NCBI GenBank assembly: GCA_050944475.1
Contig: JBMNRD010000003.1
Location: forward strand, 124,001 to 188,000
Direction: 5' to 3'
DNA length: 64,000 bases
Source: RGIG5612 sp050944475
GTDB taxonomy: Bacteria > Bacillota > Clostridia > Lachnospirales > Lachnospiraceae
Both the position numbers and the translations under genes were made by a program. Below are positions 16,881-25,676 of the stretch, piece after piece (the first letter of the stretch is position 1; each line of letters starts with the position of its first letter). The notes under the pieces were generated by a model, which saw only the letters and a list, made by a program, of their open reading frames with translations, made no database searches and was not told where the DNA came from.

Positions 16881-17621
16881 TTATTTTCTTGAAGGAAGTT
16901 CTTCAACTGCTAATGGGAAGAACATCTTGAATGATTCAGCGTACTCCATCTCTTTCATGCCTAGAACTGTACGGGCTCCCTGCCAGCCTCTGTGTGTGCT
17001 GAGACGTGTATGAATAAATGGACCTTCCTTCTGAGCCTTGATACACTTCATTGCTTCAACTTTCTTATCAAAAGTTGTTGTGATATTGATATAGATGTCA
17101 GGGCGATATCCACTGCGTTCTGGTTCTGAAGCCTCAAATCCATACACAGGAACATTCTTAATTGGGTTAAGTCCGTTAGAAGGGACACCTGCCTGTGTAG
17201 CCATCTTAAGAGCCTGCATAACAATTGTATGAGCAACTGCATGGTCAAGGTTTGTGCTGTCCCCTTCATCATGAGTAATGATAAGTGTAGGCTTAACTTC
17301 TCTGATTTTTTCATTAAGTTTTTGAAGAATTTCAGGTGTTATCTGAAGCATACAATCATCAAAATCCCACATTTCAAAATCTGTAACGCCAAGAACTGCT
17401 GCCGCATTATGAGATTCTTCCGAACGAGCAGCTCTAACACCTTCTGCCGTCTGTCCTTCAACTTTCCAAAGAGTTGTTGACTCGCCACGTACGCCATAAG
17501 TAAGGCAAACAATTACTACCTTTGCACCTGCTTCAAGGTACTTGGCGATAGTACCACTACTTCTCCATACCCAGTCAGCTGAGTGTGCACTGATTACCAA
17601 TAATATATCATCTTTCATCAT
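16881..17621 (-). CDS. PIG-L/LmbE-family protein, GalB-like (4-oxalomesaconate hydratase type)
   Basis: A 246-residue PIG-L-fold zinc protein. In place of the usual AHPDD motif it has SAHSADWVWRSSGTIAKYLE, which closely resembles the SAHAADFVWR-type motif of GalB, the zinc-dependent 4-oxalomesaconate hydratase of gallate degradation. The remaining ligands are likely in THDEGDSTNLDHAVAH. GGAGG precedes the tandem ATG start. It sits between the RraA aldolase-like gene and an amidohydrolase, the same hydratase-aldolase neighbourhood as in gallate pathways. A deacetylase role cannot be ruled out. Confidence 0.72.
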   Translation of the reverse strand: MMKDDILLVISAHSADWVWRSSGTIAKYLEAGAKVVIVCLTYGVRGESTTLWKVEGQTAEGVRAARSEESHNAAAVLGVTDFEMWDFDDCMLQITPEILQKLNEKIREVKPTLIITHDEGDSTNLDHAVAHTIVMQALKMATQAGVPSNGLNPIKNVPVYGFEASEPERSGYRPDIYINITTTFDKKVEAMKCIKAQKEGPFIHTRLSTHRGWQGARTVLGMKEMEYAESFKMFFPLAVEELPSRK

Positions 17622-17643
17622 CTCTATTTACCTCCAAATCTAA

Positions 17644-18531
17644 TTAAGACAATAACTGTTTAGGGTTATCTACAATTGTTTTTCTAACTTCCGTCTCTGT
17701 GTATCCCAGACCTAACATCCACTCAGCCCACTCGCGAAGAGCAACATCCGGATAATCAAATTTCTCCTGACCTCTATCAGTACTCATAATAAGATAATCA
17801 GGACTGATTGCTCTTACATGCTTCTCCATTAGATCCCATGCAGTCTTACCTGATGTTGCAGAATTGTAACAATGCTCAATGTAAGCACCATACTTAAGAA
17901 CTTCAAGCTGGTCTTCAATATCATAATAACAGAGTGTTGAATCTACATGTGTGCAGATAATTCTGTTTACACCTCTTTCAGCTGCTGCCTTTACTACTGC
18001 TTTTCCTTCTCTGCATGAAATATGACCTGTACAAAGTACCATATCATATTTAGCGATAACATCGATGACATCGTAAACTGCATCAACTAACTTTCCATTA
18101 TCATCAAGAATCTGTACCGGTTTAAGATCATATCCATCTGCTTTAAGGGAGAGGAGAACATCCAACCAGAAAGGTTTACGGTCATCTACAAATACTTCTT
18201 CTGTTTTGTGATGTGCCGCAACCGTATCAACCGTTGGGAACCAAACAACTTTTCCCCCATCTCTTGCGCAAGCATCGACAGCATAAGGATTAAGTCCCCC
18301 AACAGAATTATTTAGAGAAATGCTTCCATAAGTTTTAACTTCAGGAACTCTTGCATTGGCAACTTTTGCCCATCCAGATGTTTCGAAGTAATGACTTTTG
18401 ATAACATACCCACCCATACCTGCGTCTCTTGCTCTCTCTGCCATCTCCAAGAAATCAACCTTTCTTGGCATAATGTCTGGACCGACATGAATATGCATAT
18501 CATAAGCGCCGGAAATAATTGAGTCCACCAT
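17644..18531 (-). CDS. Amidohydrolase-fold metal-dependent hydrolase (DUF6282-like)
   Basis: A 295-residue TIM-barrel hydrolase. Metal-ligand candidates in order: His-x-His in YDMHIHVGPD, the Lys/His pair in YVIKSHYFE, CTGHISCREG, ICTHVDST and the Asp in IMSTDRGQ. The start at 18531 (MVDSIISGAYDM) is supported by GGAGG eight bases upstream. It opens the minus-strand operon of PIG-L, RraA, Pht5-like and alpha/beta hydrolase genes. The family placement comes from overall pattern and is not firm; lactonases such as 2-pyrone-4,6-dicarboxylate hydrolase share the fold. Substrate unknown. Confidence 0.68.
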   Translation of the reverse strand: MVDSIISGAYDMHIHVGPDIMPRKVDFLEMAERARDAGMGGYVIKSHYFETSGWAKVANARVPEVKTYGSISLNNSVGGLNPYAVDACARDGGKVVWFPTVDTVAAHHKTEEVFVDDRKPFWLDVLLSLKADGYDLKPVQILDDNGKLVDAVYDVIDVIAKYDMVLCTGHISCREGKAVVKAAAERGVNRIICTHVDSTLCYYDIEDQLEVLKYGAYIEHCYNSATSGKTAWDLMEKHVRAISPDYLIMSTDRGQEKFDYPDVALREWAEWMLGLGYTETEVRKTIVDNPKQLLS

Positions 18532-18752
18532 ATTGATAGCCTCCAAAATTTATTTTTTCATCTACTATGGTACCATTCTAAATTCAATAAGTTAAATTGA
18601 GAAAATTGCATTTATGTTTAATAAAAACTATTGATTTAGTTAATTTGATTTTATTTATGTAATGATAAAAAACTGATTGTGCCGACGCTTCCAATTTATG
18701 ATATTTTTATAGTTAGAAAGTATTAATTATTAATTAATTGAGATGTAATCAT

Positions 18753-19910
18753 ATGTCAAATATTGTTGGAATCCCTCAAGCTGCCATGAATGCTCTGACA
18801 GATCTGGTTGATAACTGTGCTGAAGTTAAACCTGGTATGGACTGCCTGATTATTGCCCAGAAAGATGGCTTATATGAAGGTGATAACTGTGTGGACGCTG
18901 AAGCTGTTGAATGGCTATCATCTGTGGTTCAATCAAGAAGCGCAAATTGCACAATCCTTTGGTTTGATAACCCTGTAAAGGTACATGAATGGAAATATCC
19001 TCCTGTTGTAAAAGGTGCTGTTGGCGCTGCTGATCTTGTATTCAATTTTTCTTTTGATCTTGTTACTACAGAAATTCCAGAGCTTAGAAAAGGCGTTGAG
19101 GAAACAAAAACCTGGCTTATTCCAATGTTCGCTGTTACAGCCCCTATGTTAATGACCGAATGGGCTCAAACTCCATATGAGCTCCTTGTTGCAATCAGAC
19201 ACATTTCTTCTAAACCATTCATGAATAATATGGCTCCGTTTGTTCTTACAGACCCAAACGGAACTCATATCGAGGGAAATGTCCTTGACCCCGTTGCCCG
19301 CCCTGGGATTCCGGGTCTTCCATATGATTCATACAGAAAACAGGTTCGTCACACAGCATTTTGGCCGGAATGGCTTCATCCTCCTGTAAACTGTACAAAT
19401 GTTAATGGTGCCTTCAATTTTGACCGAATGCTTGCTTTTTGGTCACGATATATCGGCATCAAGCCTGAATGGAAAGATCTTGTAACTGTAGAAGTGGAAA
19501 ACAGCCGTATTAGAGATATTAAAGGTGGAGAAGAAGCCAAAAAGATCTTGGTCTTCCTTAAGGAAATGGAAACAAAGGTAGGCGACGCTATCTGGAAGTT
19601 TGATACATTCCACTTTGGAGTTCATCCAAATGCAACTATTGAAGAATATCAGTGTCCAAATGACCTTAGAAGGCGTTTTGTAAATCATGCGCATACTTCC
19701 AATGTTCATGCTCACCTTGGCTCTGCACCTGCAAATGAAAACTACCCATTTTATCCACATATCACAGCCGATATTCGTCAAGCAACATTAACTGTAGGTA
19801 ATACTTTGGTTTACGATGATGGCTATCTGTGCTGCCTTGATGATCCTTCTCTTAAGGAAATAATGGCAAAATATCCGGGCCTCCCTGGAATTCCACCAAG
19901 AAGCAAATAA
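18753..19910 (+). CDS. M29/NicX-like metalloprotein (copy 1)
   Basis: A 385-residue cytoplasmic protein, about 60 percent identical by eye to the product of 25677-26828. The start MSNIVGIPQAAMNALTD is fixed by alignment with that copy (MAPVCGIPEAAMVSLTD). The C-terminal third holds a His-rich site: FDTFHFGVHPNA, NHAHTSNVHAHLGSAP and YPHITADIRQATLTVG. The last motif resembles the His-x-Asp metal site before a DG turn in M29 aminopeptidases (AmpT) and in NicX, 2,5-dihydroxypyridine 5,6-dioxygenase, which shares that fold. An oxygenase role is unlikely in an anaerobe. It faces away from the DUF6282-type operon and convergently meets oppF. Function not known. Confidence 0.6.
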   Translation: MSNIVGIPQAAMNALTDLVDNCAEVKPGMDCLIIAQKDGLYEGDNCVDAEAVEWLSSVVQSRSANCTILWFDNPVKVHEWKYPPVVKGAVGAADLVFNFSFDLVTTEIPELRKGVEETKTWLIPMFAVTAPMLMTEWAQTPYELLVAIRHISSKPFMNNMAPFVLTDPNGTHIEGNVLDPVARPGIPGLPYDSYRKQVRHTAFWPEWLHPPVNCTNVNGAFNFDRMLAFWSRYIGIKPEWKDLVTVEVENSRIRDIKGGEEAKKILVFLKEMETKVGDAIWKFDTFHFGVHPNATIEEYQCPNDLRRRFVNHAHTSNVHAHLGSAPANENYPFYPHITADIRQATLTVGNTLVYDDGYLCCLDDPSLKEIMAKYPGLPGIPPRSK

Positions 19911-19950
19911 CTTAATCTATCCAACAATATCTTTTCAATCCTTATTAATT

Positions 19951-19992
19951 AAAAAAGCGAGAATCGAACCTTATGTTCAATCCTCACTTTTT
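19951..19992 (-). terminator. Terminator of the opp operon
   Basis: An 18-bp stem (arms 19952-19969 and 19975-19992) with a five-base loop. Read on the minus strand the arms pair fully when three G-U pairs are allowed, and the stem is followed by UUUUUU. On the plus strand the same three positions are mismatches, so it works best for oppF and less well for the convergent M29-like gene. Confidence 0.8.
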
Positions 19993-20008
19993 GCATTTAT
20001 TGTATAAA

Positions 20009-20956
20009 TTAATTTAGCTCTTTAACTCTACAACATGCCACAAAATGATTTGGTGCAATCTCTTCGAGATGCTGTGGTTCATGACATTTTTCTGTAGTAT
20101 ATGGACATCTTTGAGCAAATCTGCAACCTGGTTTCGGATTAACAGGGGATGTAATCTCACCCTTAAGAATAATATGCTCAGGCTCCTTTGTAATATCCAA
20201 TGAAGGAATAGCCGAAAGAAGAGCTTTTGTATATGGGTGTGCCGGATTCTTGAAAAGCTCCTTAGACGGACTTGTTTCGACCAGCTGTCCAAGATACATA
20301 ACAGCAATGTTATGCGAAATATGTCTTACAACTGAAAGATCATGTGTAATGAACATATATGTAAGACCATGCTCTCTCTGAAGATCCTGAAGAAGGTTAA
20401 GTACCTGAGCCTGAATTGATACATCCAGTGCAGATACCGGTTCATCACAAACAATGAATTTAGGGTCAGGAGCAAGAGCTCTTGCAATACCAACTCGCTG
20501 CCTTCTACCACCATCAAGCTCATGAGGATACGCTTTACGAAGTCTCTCATCAATACCTACCATATTCATAAGCGTTTCTGTTCGCTCAGCAATGAATTTT
20601 GCCGGAAGACCCGCTGTACGAAGTGGCTCCTGAATAGACTGCTCAACTGTAAGTCTTGGATTAAGTGATGAATAAGGATCCTGGAAGATGATGCGCATTT
20701 CATTATGAAAATTCTTCAGTTTCTTGCCCTTTAACTTTGTAACATCTCTGCCATCAAACAAAATCTGTCCTGCAGTACTGTCTTCAAGATGAACCATTAC
20801 TCTTCCGAGAGTTGTTTTTCCGCATCCAGACTCACCTACTACACCAAGTGTTGTTCCCTGTTCAATCTTAAAGTTAACACCGTCAACAGCATGAAGGAGG
20901 CCTCTAGGTGTTGGAAAAAACTTTTTAAGATTATTAACTTCAATAAACGAACTCAT
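20009..20956 (-). CDS. oppF: Peptide/nickel-type ABC importer, ATP-binding protein (OppF-like)
   Basis: A 315-residue ATPase. Walker A GVVGESGCGKTTLGR, Q-loop IIFQDPYSSLNPR, Walker B KFIVCDEPVSALD, and the C-terminal Cys cluster domain GCRFAQRCPYTTEKC typical of OppD/F. The signature is ELDGGRRQR rather than LSGGQRQR, a variant I recall in some Firmicutes OppF proteins. The start at 20956 has GGAGGA six bases upstream and follows oppD's stop closely. It is the last gene of oppABCDF before the terminator at 19951-19992. Confidence 0.92.
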   Translation of the reverse strand: MSSFIEVNNLKKFFPTPRGLLHAVDGVNFKIEQGTTLGVVGESGCGKTTLGRVMVHLEDSTAGQILFDGRDVTKLKGKKLKNFHNEMRIIFQDPYSSLNPRLTVEQSIQEPLRTAGLPAKFIAERTETLMNMVGIDERLRKAYPHELDGGRRQRVGIARALAPDPKFIVCDEPVSALDVSIQAQVLNLLQDLQREHGLTYMFITHDLSVVRHISHNIAVMYLGQLVETSPSKELFKNPAHPYTKALLSAIPSLDITKEPEHIILKGEITSPVNPKPGCRFAQRCPYTTEKCHEPQHLEEIAPNHFVACCRVKELN

Positions 20957-20958
20957 AA

Positions 20959-21951
20959 TCATTCCTCCTTCTTATAATTAATGCATCGACAGAAATGTCC
21001 AGGTCTGACCTCTGTTAATGGAATCACTTCACCCGATTTACAAGCTTCTATGGCAAATGGACAACGAGGTGAGAAATAACATCCCACTGGCAGGTTTGTA
21101 GGATCCGGAGGAAGGCCGTCTATCGGACTAAGTCTGTCAACATCAGAGTTGATATGAGGAATCGAGCCAAATAATCCTTTTGTATATGGATGTGCAGTAT
21201 GAAGGAAGATATCCTCCTTTGCTCCCATCTCAACAATCCGTCCCGCATAAATAACCGCAACGTCATCGCAAGCCTCAGCCACAACACCGAAATCATGTGT
21301 AATCAGAATCATTGAAGTATTCAGTTCATCGCGAAGCTTCTTGATTAACTGAAGCACCTGAAGCTGGATTGTTACATCCAGGGCCGTTGTAGGCTCATCA
21401 GCAAGGATTAGTTCAGGGCGACATGCAAGAGCCATAGCAATAACTACTCGCTGCTTCATTCCACCTGAAAACTGATGTGGATATTCAGAGATGCGATCTC
21501 CCGGAATGTCTACCATCTCTAGCATTTCAGCGGCACGCTTATAAGATTCAGATCTGCTTACTCCATAATGAAGCTTAATTGCTTCCGCAATCTGCTTACC
21601 AACTGTCATTACCGGATTAAGCGCAGTCATCGGATCCTGGAAAATCATTGCAATCTTGTTTCCGCGAATATGACGCATTTCTTTTTCTGATACTTTCAGA
21701 AGATCCTCACCCTCCAAAAGAACATTTCCGTTTCTTATATGAGCGGCATAATCCGGAAGAATTCTAAGGATAGTTTTCGCAATTGTTGTTTTACCTGCAC
21801 CTGTTTCTCCAACCAAAGCAAGAGCACGACCTTTCTTTAATTGGAATGAAACTCCATTTACTGCATGAACAATCTGTCCATCTGAAGTATATTCAACAAC
21901 AAGATCGTCTACTTTAAAGAAAGGTGCATCATTTTTCTCAATAGTTGACAT
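20959..21951 (-). CDS. oppD: Peptide/nickel-type ABC importer, ATP-binding protein (OppD-like)
   Basis: A 330-residue ATPase with Walker A ALVGETGAGKTTIAK, Q-loop MIFQDPMTALNPV, signature QFSGGMKQRVVIAMAL, Walker B LILADEPTTALD and the C-terminal oligopeptide domain GCYFSPRCPFAIEAC. The start at 21951 is set by GAGGTG seven bases upstream. It is paired with OppF in the importer's ATPase heterodimer. It lies 15 bases downstream of oppC. Confidence 0.92.
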   Translation of the reverse strand: MSTIEKNDAPFFKVDDLVVEYTSDGQIVHAVNGVSFQLKKGRALALVGETGAGKTTIAKTILRILPDYAAHIRNGNVLLEGEDLLKVSEKEMRHIRGNKIAMIFQDPMTALNPVMTVGKQIAEAIKLHYGVSRSESYKRAAEMLEMVDIPGDRISEYPHQFSGGMKQRVVIAMALACRPELILADEPTTALDVTIQLQVLQLIKKLRDELNTSMILITHDFGVVAEACDDVAVIYAGRIVEMGAKEDIFLHTAHPYTKGLFGSIPHINSDVDRLSPIDGLPPDPTNLPVGCYFSPRCPFAIEACKSGEVIPLTEVRPGHFCRCINYKKEE

Positions 21952-21966
21952 AATCATTCACCTCTC

Positions 21967-22851
21967 TTACTTCTTTAACTTAGGATCAAGGGCATCTCTC
22001 AGACCATCACCGATAAGGTTCAGTGAAAGAACTGTAAGTACGATCGCAATACCTGGGAATATCAAAAGGTATGGGTAATCACGGATGTAATCTCTTCCTG
22101 ACGAAAGCATTGCGCCCCATTCAGGGTTAGGAGGCTGAATACCTACACCGATAAAGCTTAAGCTTGATGCAATCAGTATTGTATTGGCGCAACCAAGTGT
22201 TGATTGCACAATAATAGGAGAAATTGCATTAGGAAGCAGATGCTTTCTAATAGTTCTAAAAGCACCTGTATTATCTATTACCGCTGCATCAAGATACTCT
22301 GACTTGCGAACCTGGAGGATAGAACCTCTAAGGAGTCGAGCCATTGGAGCAATGTTACCGATACCAAGCGCAATAGCCATCTCGACCATTCCTGTACCGA
22401 GTACTGTCGTAAGAGCAATCGACAGAAGCATACCCGGAATAGCCTGGATTATGTCAAGAAATCTCATGATAACATTATCGATTTTTCCACCAAGGTATCC
22501 TGCAATAGATCCTAAAATAATACCACCCACAGCTGCAAGTCCTGTTGCAAAAAGGCCGATAAATAATGAGAATCTACCACCGTACATAACACGGCTTAAA
22601 ATGTCTCTACCAAGTTCATCACAACCAAAAGGATGCTTAAGACTTGGAGCCTCAAACAAATTATCCATATCTATAGCCTTATAGCTATATGGTGACAGAA
22701 TTGGAGCAAAAATGGCTGCTAATACAAGAACTATCATTACGATCATTCCTACTGTTGCACCTTTGTTCTGAAGAAATCTCCTGAATATTGCTTTTCCACT
22801 GCTCTCTTTTTTTATTACGGTTATATTTGGATTTTCATTCTTTTTCTTCAT
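21967..22851 (-). CDS. oppC: Peptide/nickel-type ABC importer, permease (OppC-like)
   Basis: A 294-residue membrane protein. N-terminal OppC domain with the TM segment ATVGMIVMIVLVLAAIF, the motif HPFGCDELGRDILSRVMYGGRFSL and the EAA loop EYLDAAVIDNTGAFRTIRKHLLPN. About six membrane segments. The ATG overlaps the oppB stop by four bases, so the two permeases are translationally coupled. Confidence 0.93.
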   Translation of the reverse strand: MKKKNENPNITVIKKESSGKAIFRRFLQNKGATVGMIVMIVLVLAAIFAPILSPYSYKAIDMDNLFEAPSLKHPFGCDELGRDILSRVMYGGRFSLFIGLFATGLAAVGGIILGSIAGYLGGKIDNVIMRFLDIIQAIPGMLLSIALTTVLGTGMVEMAIALGIGNIAPMARLLRGSILQVRKSEYLDAAVIDNTGAFRTIRKHLLPNAISPIIVQSTLGCANTILIASSLSFIGVGIQPPNPEWGAMLSSGRDYIRDYPYLLIFPGIAIVLTVLSLNLIGDGLRDALDPKLKK

Positions 22852-23798
22852 TTGCTCTTCACCGCCCTTTTCGCGTACTGAGCCTTGATACGTGGATCAA
22901 TGACCGCGTAAAGCAAATCAACCAGCAACATGATTAAACTGAACAAAATAGCAAGGAAAATAACCGACCCCATAACTACAGGATAATCTCTACCAGTTAC
23001 ACCATTAATCATGAATCCGCCAATACCAGGAATTGTGAAAATGGTTTCAATAACTACAGTTGCTCCAAGCATCTTTCCGAAGTTTGTACAAGCAATTGTA
23101 AGTACAGGAATCAATGCATTAGGAAGCGCGTGCCTGAAAATAACCTTACGTTCAGGCAAGCCTTTAGCTCTAGCTGTTGTAATATAATCAGATCGAATTA
23201 CTTCCAGCATACCGGAACGGGTTTGTCTTGCCTGAATTGCCAGTGAACTCAGAGAGTTTGCAATACATGGCAGGATGTAATGCTGTATAGAAGTATATCC
23301 TACCGACGGCAACCAGCCTAATTTCAATGAAAATAAAAGAACCAGCAGCATCGCTACCCAAAACACAGGCATTGATACACCGATAAGGGCAAGAATCATT
23401 GAAAAGTTATCCCAGAAACCTCCATGGTGAATAGCAGCATTAACACCTAATGGAATGCCAACACACATGGCAATTATAATACATGCTGCACACATACCCA
23501 TTGTTCGCGGTAATCTTGATAACAACTCCATGCCAATACTTCTACCGGTTATATATGAAGTTCCAAAATCAAAATGAAAGAATAAGCGTTTGCAATAGTC
23601 CCACAATCTTATAAGGTAAGGCTGGTCAAGACCCAATTCAATTCTCTTCGCTGCCATTTCCTCCGCGGTTGCGTTCTGTCCCAAAATTGTTGATGTTGGA
23701 TCACCCGGAACAAAATACATAATCGTAAATATCAGAATGGTAACGCCGATAATAATAGGAATCATCAATATTAATCTTTTAAGAATGTATCTCCACAT
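22848..23798 (-). CDS. oppB: Peptide/nickel-type ABC importer, permease (OppB-like)
   Basis: A 316-residue membrane protein with the OppB start ILKRLILMIPIIIGVTILIFTIMYFVPGDP, the EAA loop DYITTARAKGLPERKVIFRHALPN and the end VDLLYAVIDPRIK. It is 127 bases downstream of oppA, with a terminator-like hairpin between them that probably lowers permease expression relative to the binding protein. Confidence 0.93.
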   Translation of the reverse strand: MWRYILKRLILMIPIIIGVTILIFTIMYFVPGDPTSTILGQNATAEEMAAKRIELGLDQPYLIRLWDYCKRLFFHFDFGTSYITGRSIGMELLSRLPRTMGMCAACIIIAMCVGIPLGVNAAIHHGGFWDNFSMILALIGVSMPVFWVAMLLVLLFSLKLGWLPSVGYTSIQHYILPCIANSLSSLAIQARQTRSGMLEVIRSDYITTARAKGLPERKVIFRHALPNALIPVLTIACTNFGKMLGATVVIETIFTIPGIGGFMINGVTGRDYPVVMGSVIFLAILFSLIMLLVDLLYAVIDPRIKAQYAKRAVKSK

Positions 23799-23875
23799 AG
23801 ATTAATCCTCACAAATTTAGAAAAACATTCACTTTTTCTGATATATTATTTCTTATAGACTCGATTAAATATCTT

Positions 23876-23917
23876 TTTAAAAAATAGCAGCGCCATAGGA
23901 CCCACCTATGGCGCTGC
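23876..23917 (-). terminator. Hairpin with U-run between oppA and oppB (partial terminator)
   Basis: GCAGCGCCATAGG at 23887-23899 and CCTATGGCGCTGC at 23905-23917 form a perfect 13-bp stem with a five-base loop. On the minus strand it is followed by UAUUUUUU. Located eight bases after the oppA stop, it would let most transcripts end after the binding-protein gene, with read-through into oppBCDF. Confidence 0.8.
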
Positions 23918-23925
23918 CCGATTAA

Positions 23926-25614
23926 TTACTCTTTAAATGTCAGTGCTCCTGGAAGGATGAACAGCTTAGGTGTGTAAACCATTTCAACAATATTGCTTGT
24001 TGTTACATGGAATCCCTGTTCTGTGTAAAGTCCGTAAACATAACACTGATCTTTAATGCGCTGATGAGCTGCATTGACATTCTCTTTTGTTCTTCCTTCT
24101 GCTGTTTCAAGTTTCTTAAGCATTTCTTCGAGTTCATCATCTTTCATCTGAGCGTAGCTCTTTTCCTTATTGCCTGCTGCAAGGAACTGTGTCCAAAGGT
24201 CAGCAAGACTTGTGAATGAAGACTGGTCAAGACGAATGTCGTAAGCTTCTTCATCATACTTATGAGCTGCAAATGCTGCTGAGTCATATTCCTCAATTTT
24301 AACTTCGATGCCAACTGCTCCAAGGTATCCCTGAAGAGCCTGCGCTATAGAAATATTAATATTGTCTGAAGATGAAGCCATAATACGGATCGACTGTGAC
24401 TTATCAAATCCTGAAGCCTTAATAAGTTCTTCAGCCTTGCTTGGATCGTACTCATAATAAGCCTCATTAGCCCAATCAGGGTTGCAGTCTGCGAATATGA
24501 CTGCGCCGAATGTTGTAGCCTTGATTCCATATCCGCCGTAAGCTTTAATGATACCGTTAGCATCAACTGCATATGCAACAGCCTGACGAAGTTCTACGCT
24601 CTGCATTGGGCTCTTTTCGCCACAGTTGAAGTACAGGTTACATGACCTGCTGTCAATATTTGACCATACATTATAATCCGCATTCCCTTCAAACTTAATA
24701 GCTTCCTTTGTTGCCATTGCTTCAACAACATCAACATCACCCTTTTCAAGTGAAATACTCTGCTGAGCTGCTTCCTTAATCTTCATGAACTCAATACGAT
24801 CAACATTCTGTTTATGCCAATACCAGCCCGAATTTGTGTCTCTGTCAGCAAGGTCTTTGCCCCAATAATCTTCTACCTTCTCAAGTACAGCAACAGAGCC
24901 TGACTCAAATTCAACAAACTTGTATGTACCTGTTCCAACTGCTTCTGTAGCCATTCCATCAGGACTCTCTTCATACGCTTCCTTAGTTACACAAAATACC
25001 ATAGGAACAGAAGACGCAAACTGGTAATCACGAGCATTTGCCATTGTAACTTCAAGTGAAAGCTCGCCTGTTTGAACTACATCTTTGATCTGACCCATAC
25101 CAGAAACATTGTTGGCCTCTCTACACTGCAGAATAGAGAATACTGCATCTTCAGCTGTAAATGGATAACCCTTCCAGTCATGGATTCCTTCATGAAGAAT
25201 GATTTCATAAGTTGTATCGCTCTTCTTGTTGATTTCTTTAGCAAGAGTCAAGACATACTTACCGGTAACCTTGTCGTAATCGAATAACGTCTGATATATA
25301 GAGTTAATTACATAGTGACGCCCTTTAGAAGAACCTGCCCAAGGCGAAATGTTAGTTGGAACATCACCAACTGCCATCTTAAGAACGTCCTTCTGCACAC
25401 TCTCCATAACGTAACCTGTACCGCCGTGTGAGCCTGATCCTGCGAGGTTGCCCTCTTCAATAAGATCTTCCTGATCTAGTTCGCCAACATTAATTATCTG
25501 TGTTGCTTCGTCTTCAGCCTTAGTAGTAGCCTCCGCTTGGCCATCATTACCGCATGCTGCAAGACTAAACACCATGATTGCTCCTAAAAGGAGCGCAATG
25601 ATACGTTTTTTCAT
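23926..25614 (-). CDS. oppA: Peptide/nickel-type ABC importer, substrate-binding lipoprotein (OppA-like)
   Basis: A 562-residue SBP_bac_5 protein. Lipoprotein signal MKKRIIALLLGAIMVFS with lipobox LAAC, Cys21. The mature part has the family patterns YQTLFDYDKVTGKYVLTLAKE, YEIILHEGIHDWKGYPFTAEDAVFS and VELRQAVAYAVDANGI. Family ligands range from peptides to nickel, sugars and opines. Both neighbours on the same strand are an M29-like gene (62 bases upstream) and the permease genes, so the imported compound is probably the substrate of the surrounding hydrolases. Confidence 0.92.
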   Translation of the reverse strand: MKKRIIALLLGAIMVFSLAACGNDGQAEATTKAEDEATQIINVGELDQEDLIEEGNLAGSGSHGGTGYVMESVQKDVLKMAVGDVPTNISPWAGSSKGRHYVINSIYQTLFDYDKVTGKYVLTLAKEINKKSDTTYEIILHEGIHDWKGYPFTAEDAVFSILQCREANNVSGMGQIKDVVQTGELSLEVTMANARDYQFASSVPMVFCVTKEAYEESPDGMATEAVGTGTYKFVEFESGSVAVLEKVEDYWGKDLADRDTNSGWYWHKQNVDRIEFMKIKEAAQQSISLEKGDVDVVEAMATKEAIKFEGNADYNVWSNIDSRSCNLYFNCGEKSPMQSVELRQAVAYAVDANGIIKAYGGYGIKATTFGAVIFADCNPDWANEAYYEYDPSKAEELIKASGFDKSQSIRIMASSSDNINISIAQALQGYLGAVGIEVKIEEYDSAAFAAHKYDEEAYDIRLDQSSFTSLADLWTQFLAAGNKEKSYAQMKDDELEEMLKKLETAEGRTKENVNAAHQRIKDQCYVYGLYTEQGFHVTTSNIVEMVYTPKLFILPGALTFKE

Positions 25615-25676
25615 TTTCTTTCTCTCCTTATCTGATAGATTTTTATTTGTAGGTGATCATCACCTAATGCGCAATT

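Noticed and set aside
18753..19910. Calling the M29-like proteins 2,5-dihydroxypyridine dioxygenases
   Set aside because: Similarity is to the fold and a short metal motif only, and an oxygen-dependent step does not fit the apparently anaerobic host.
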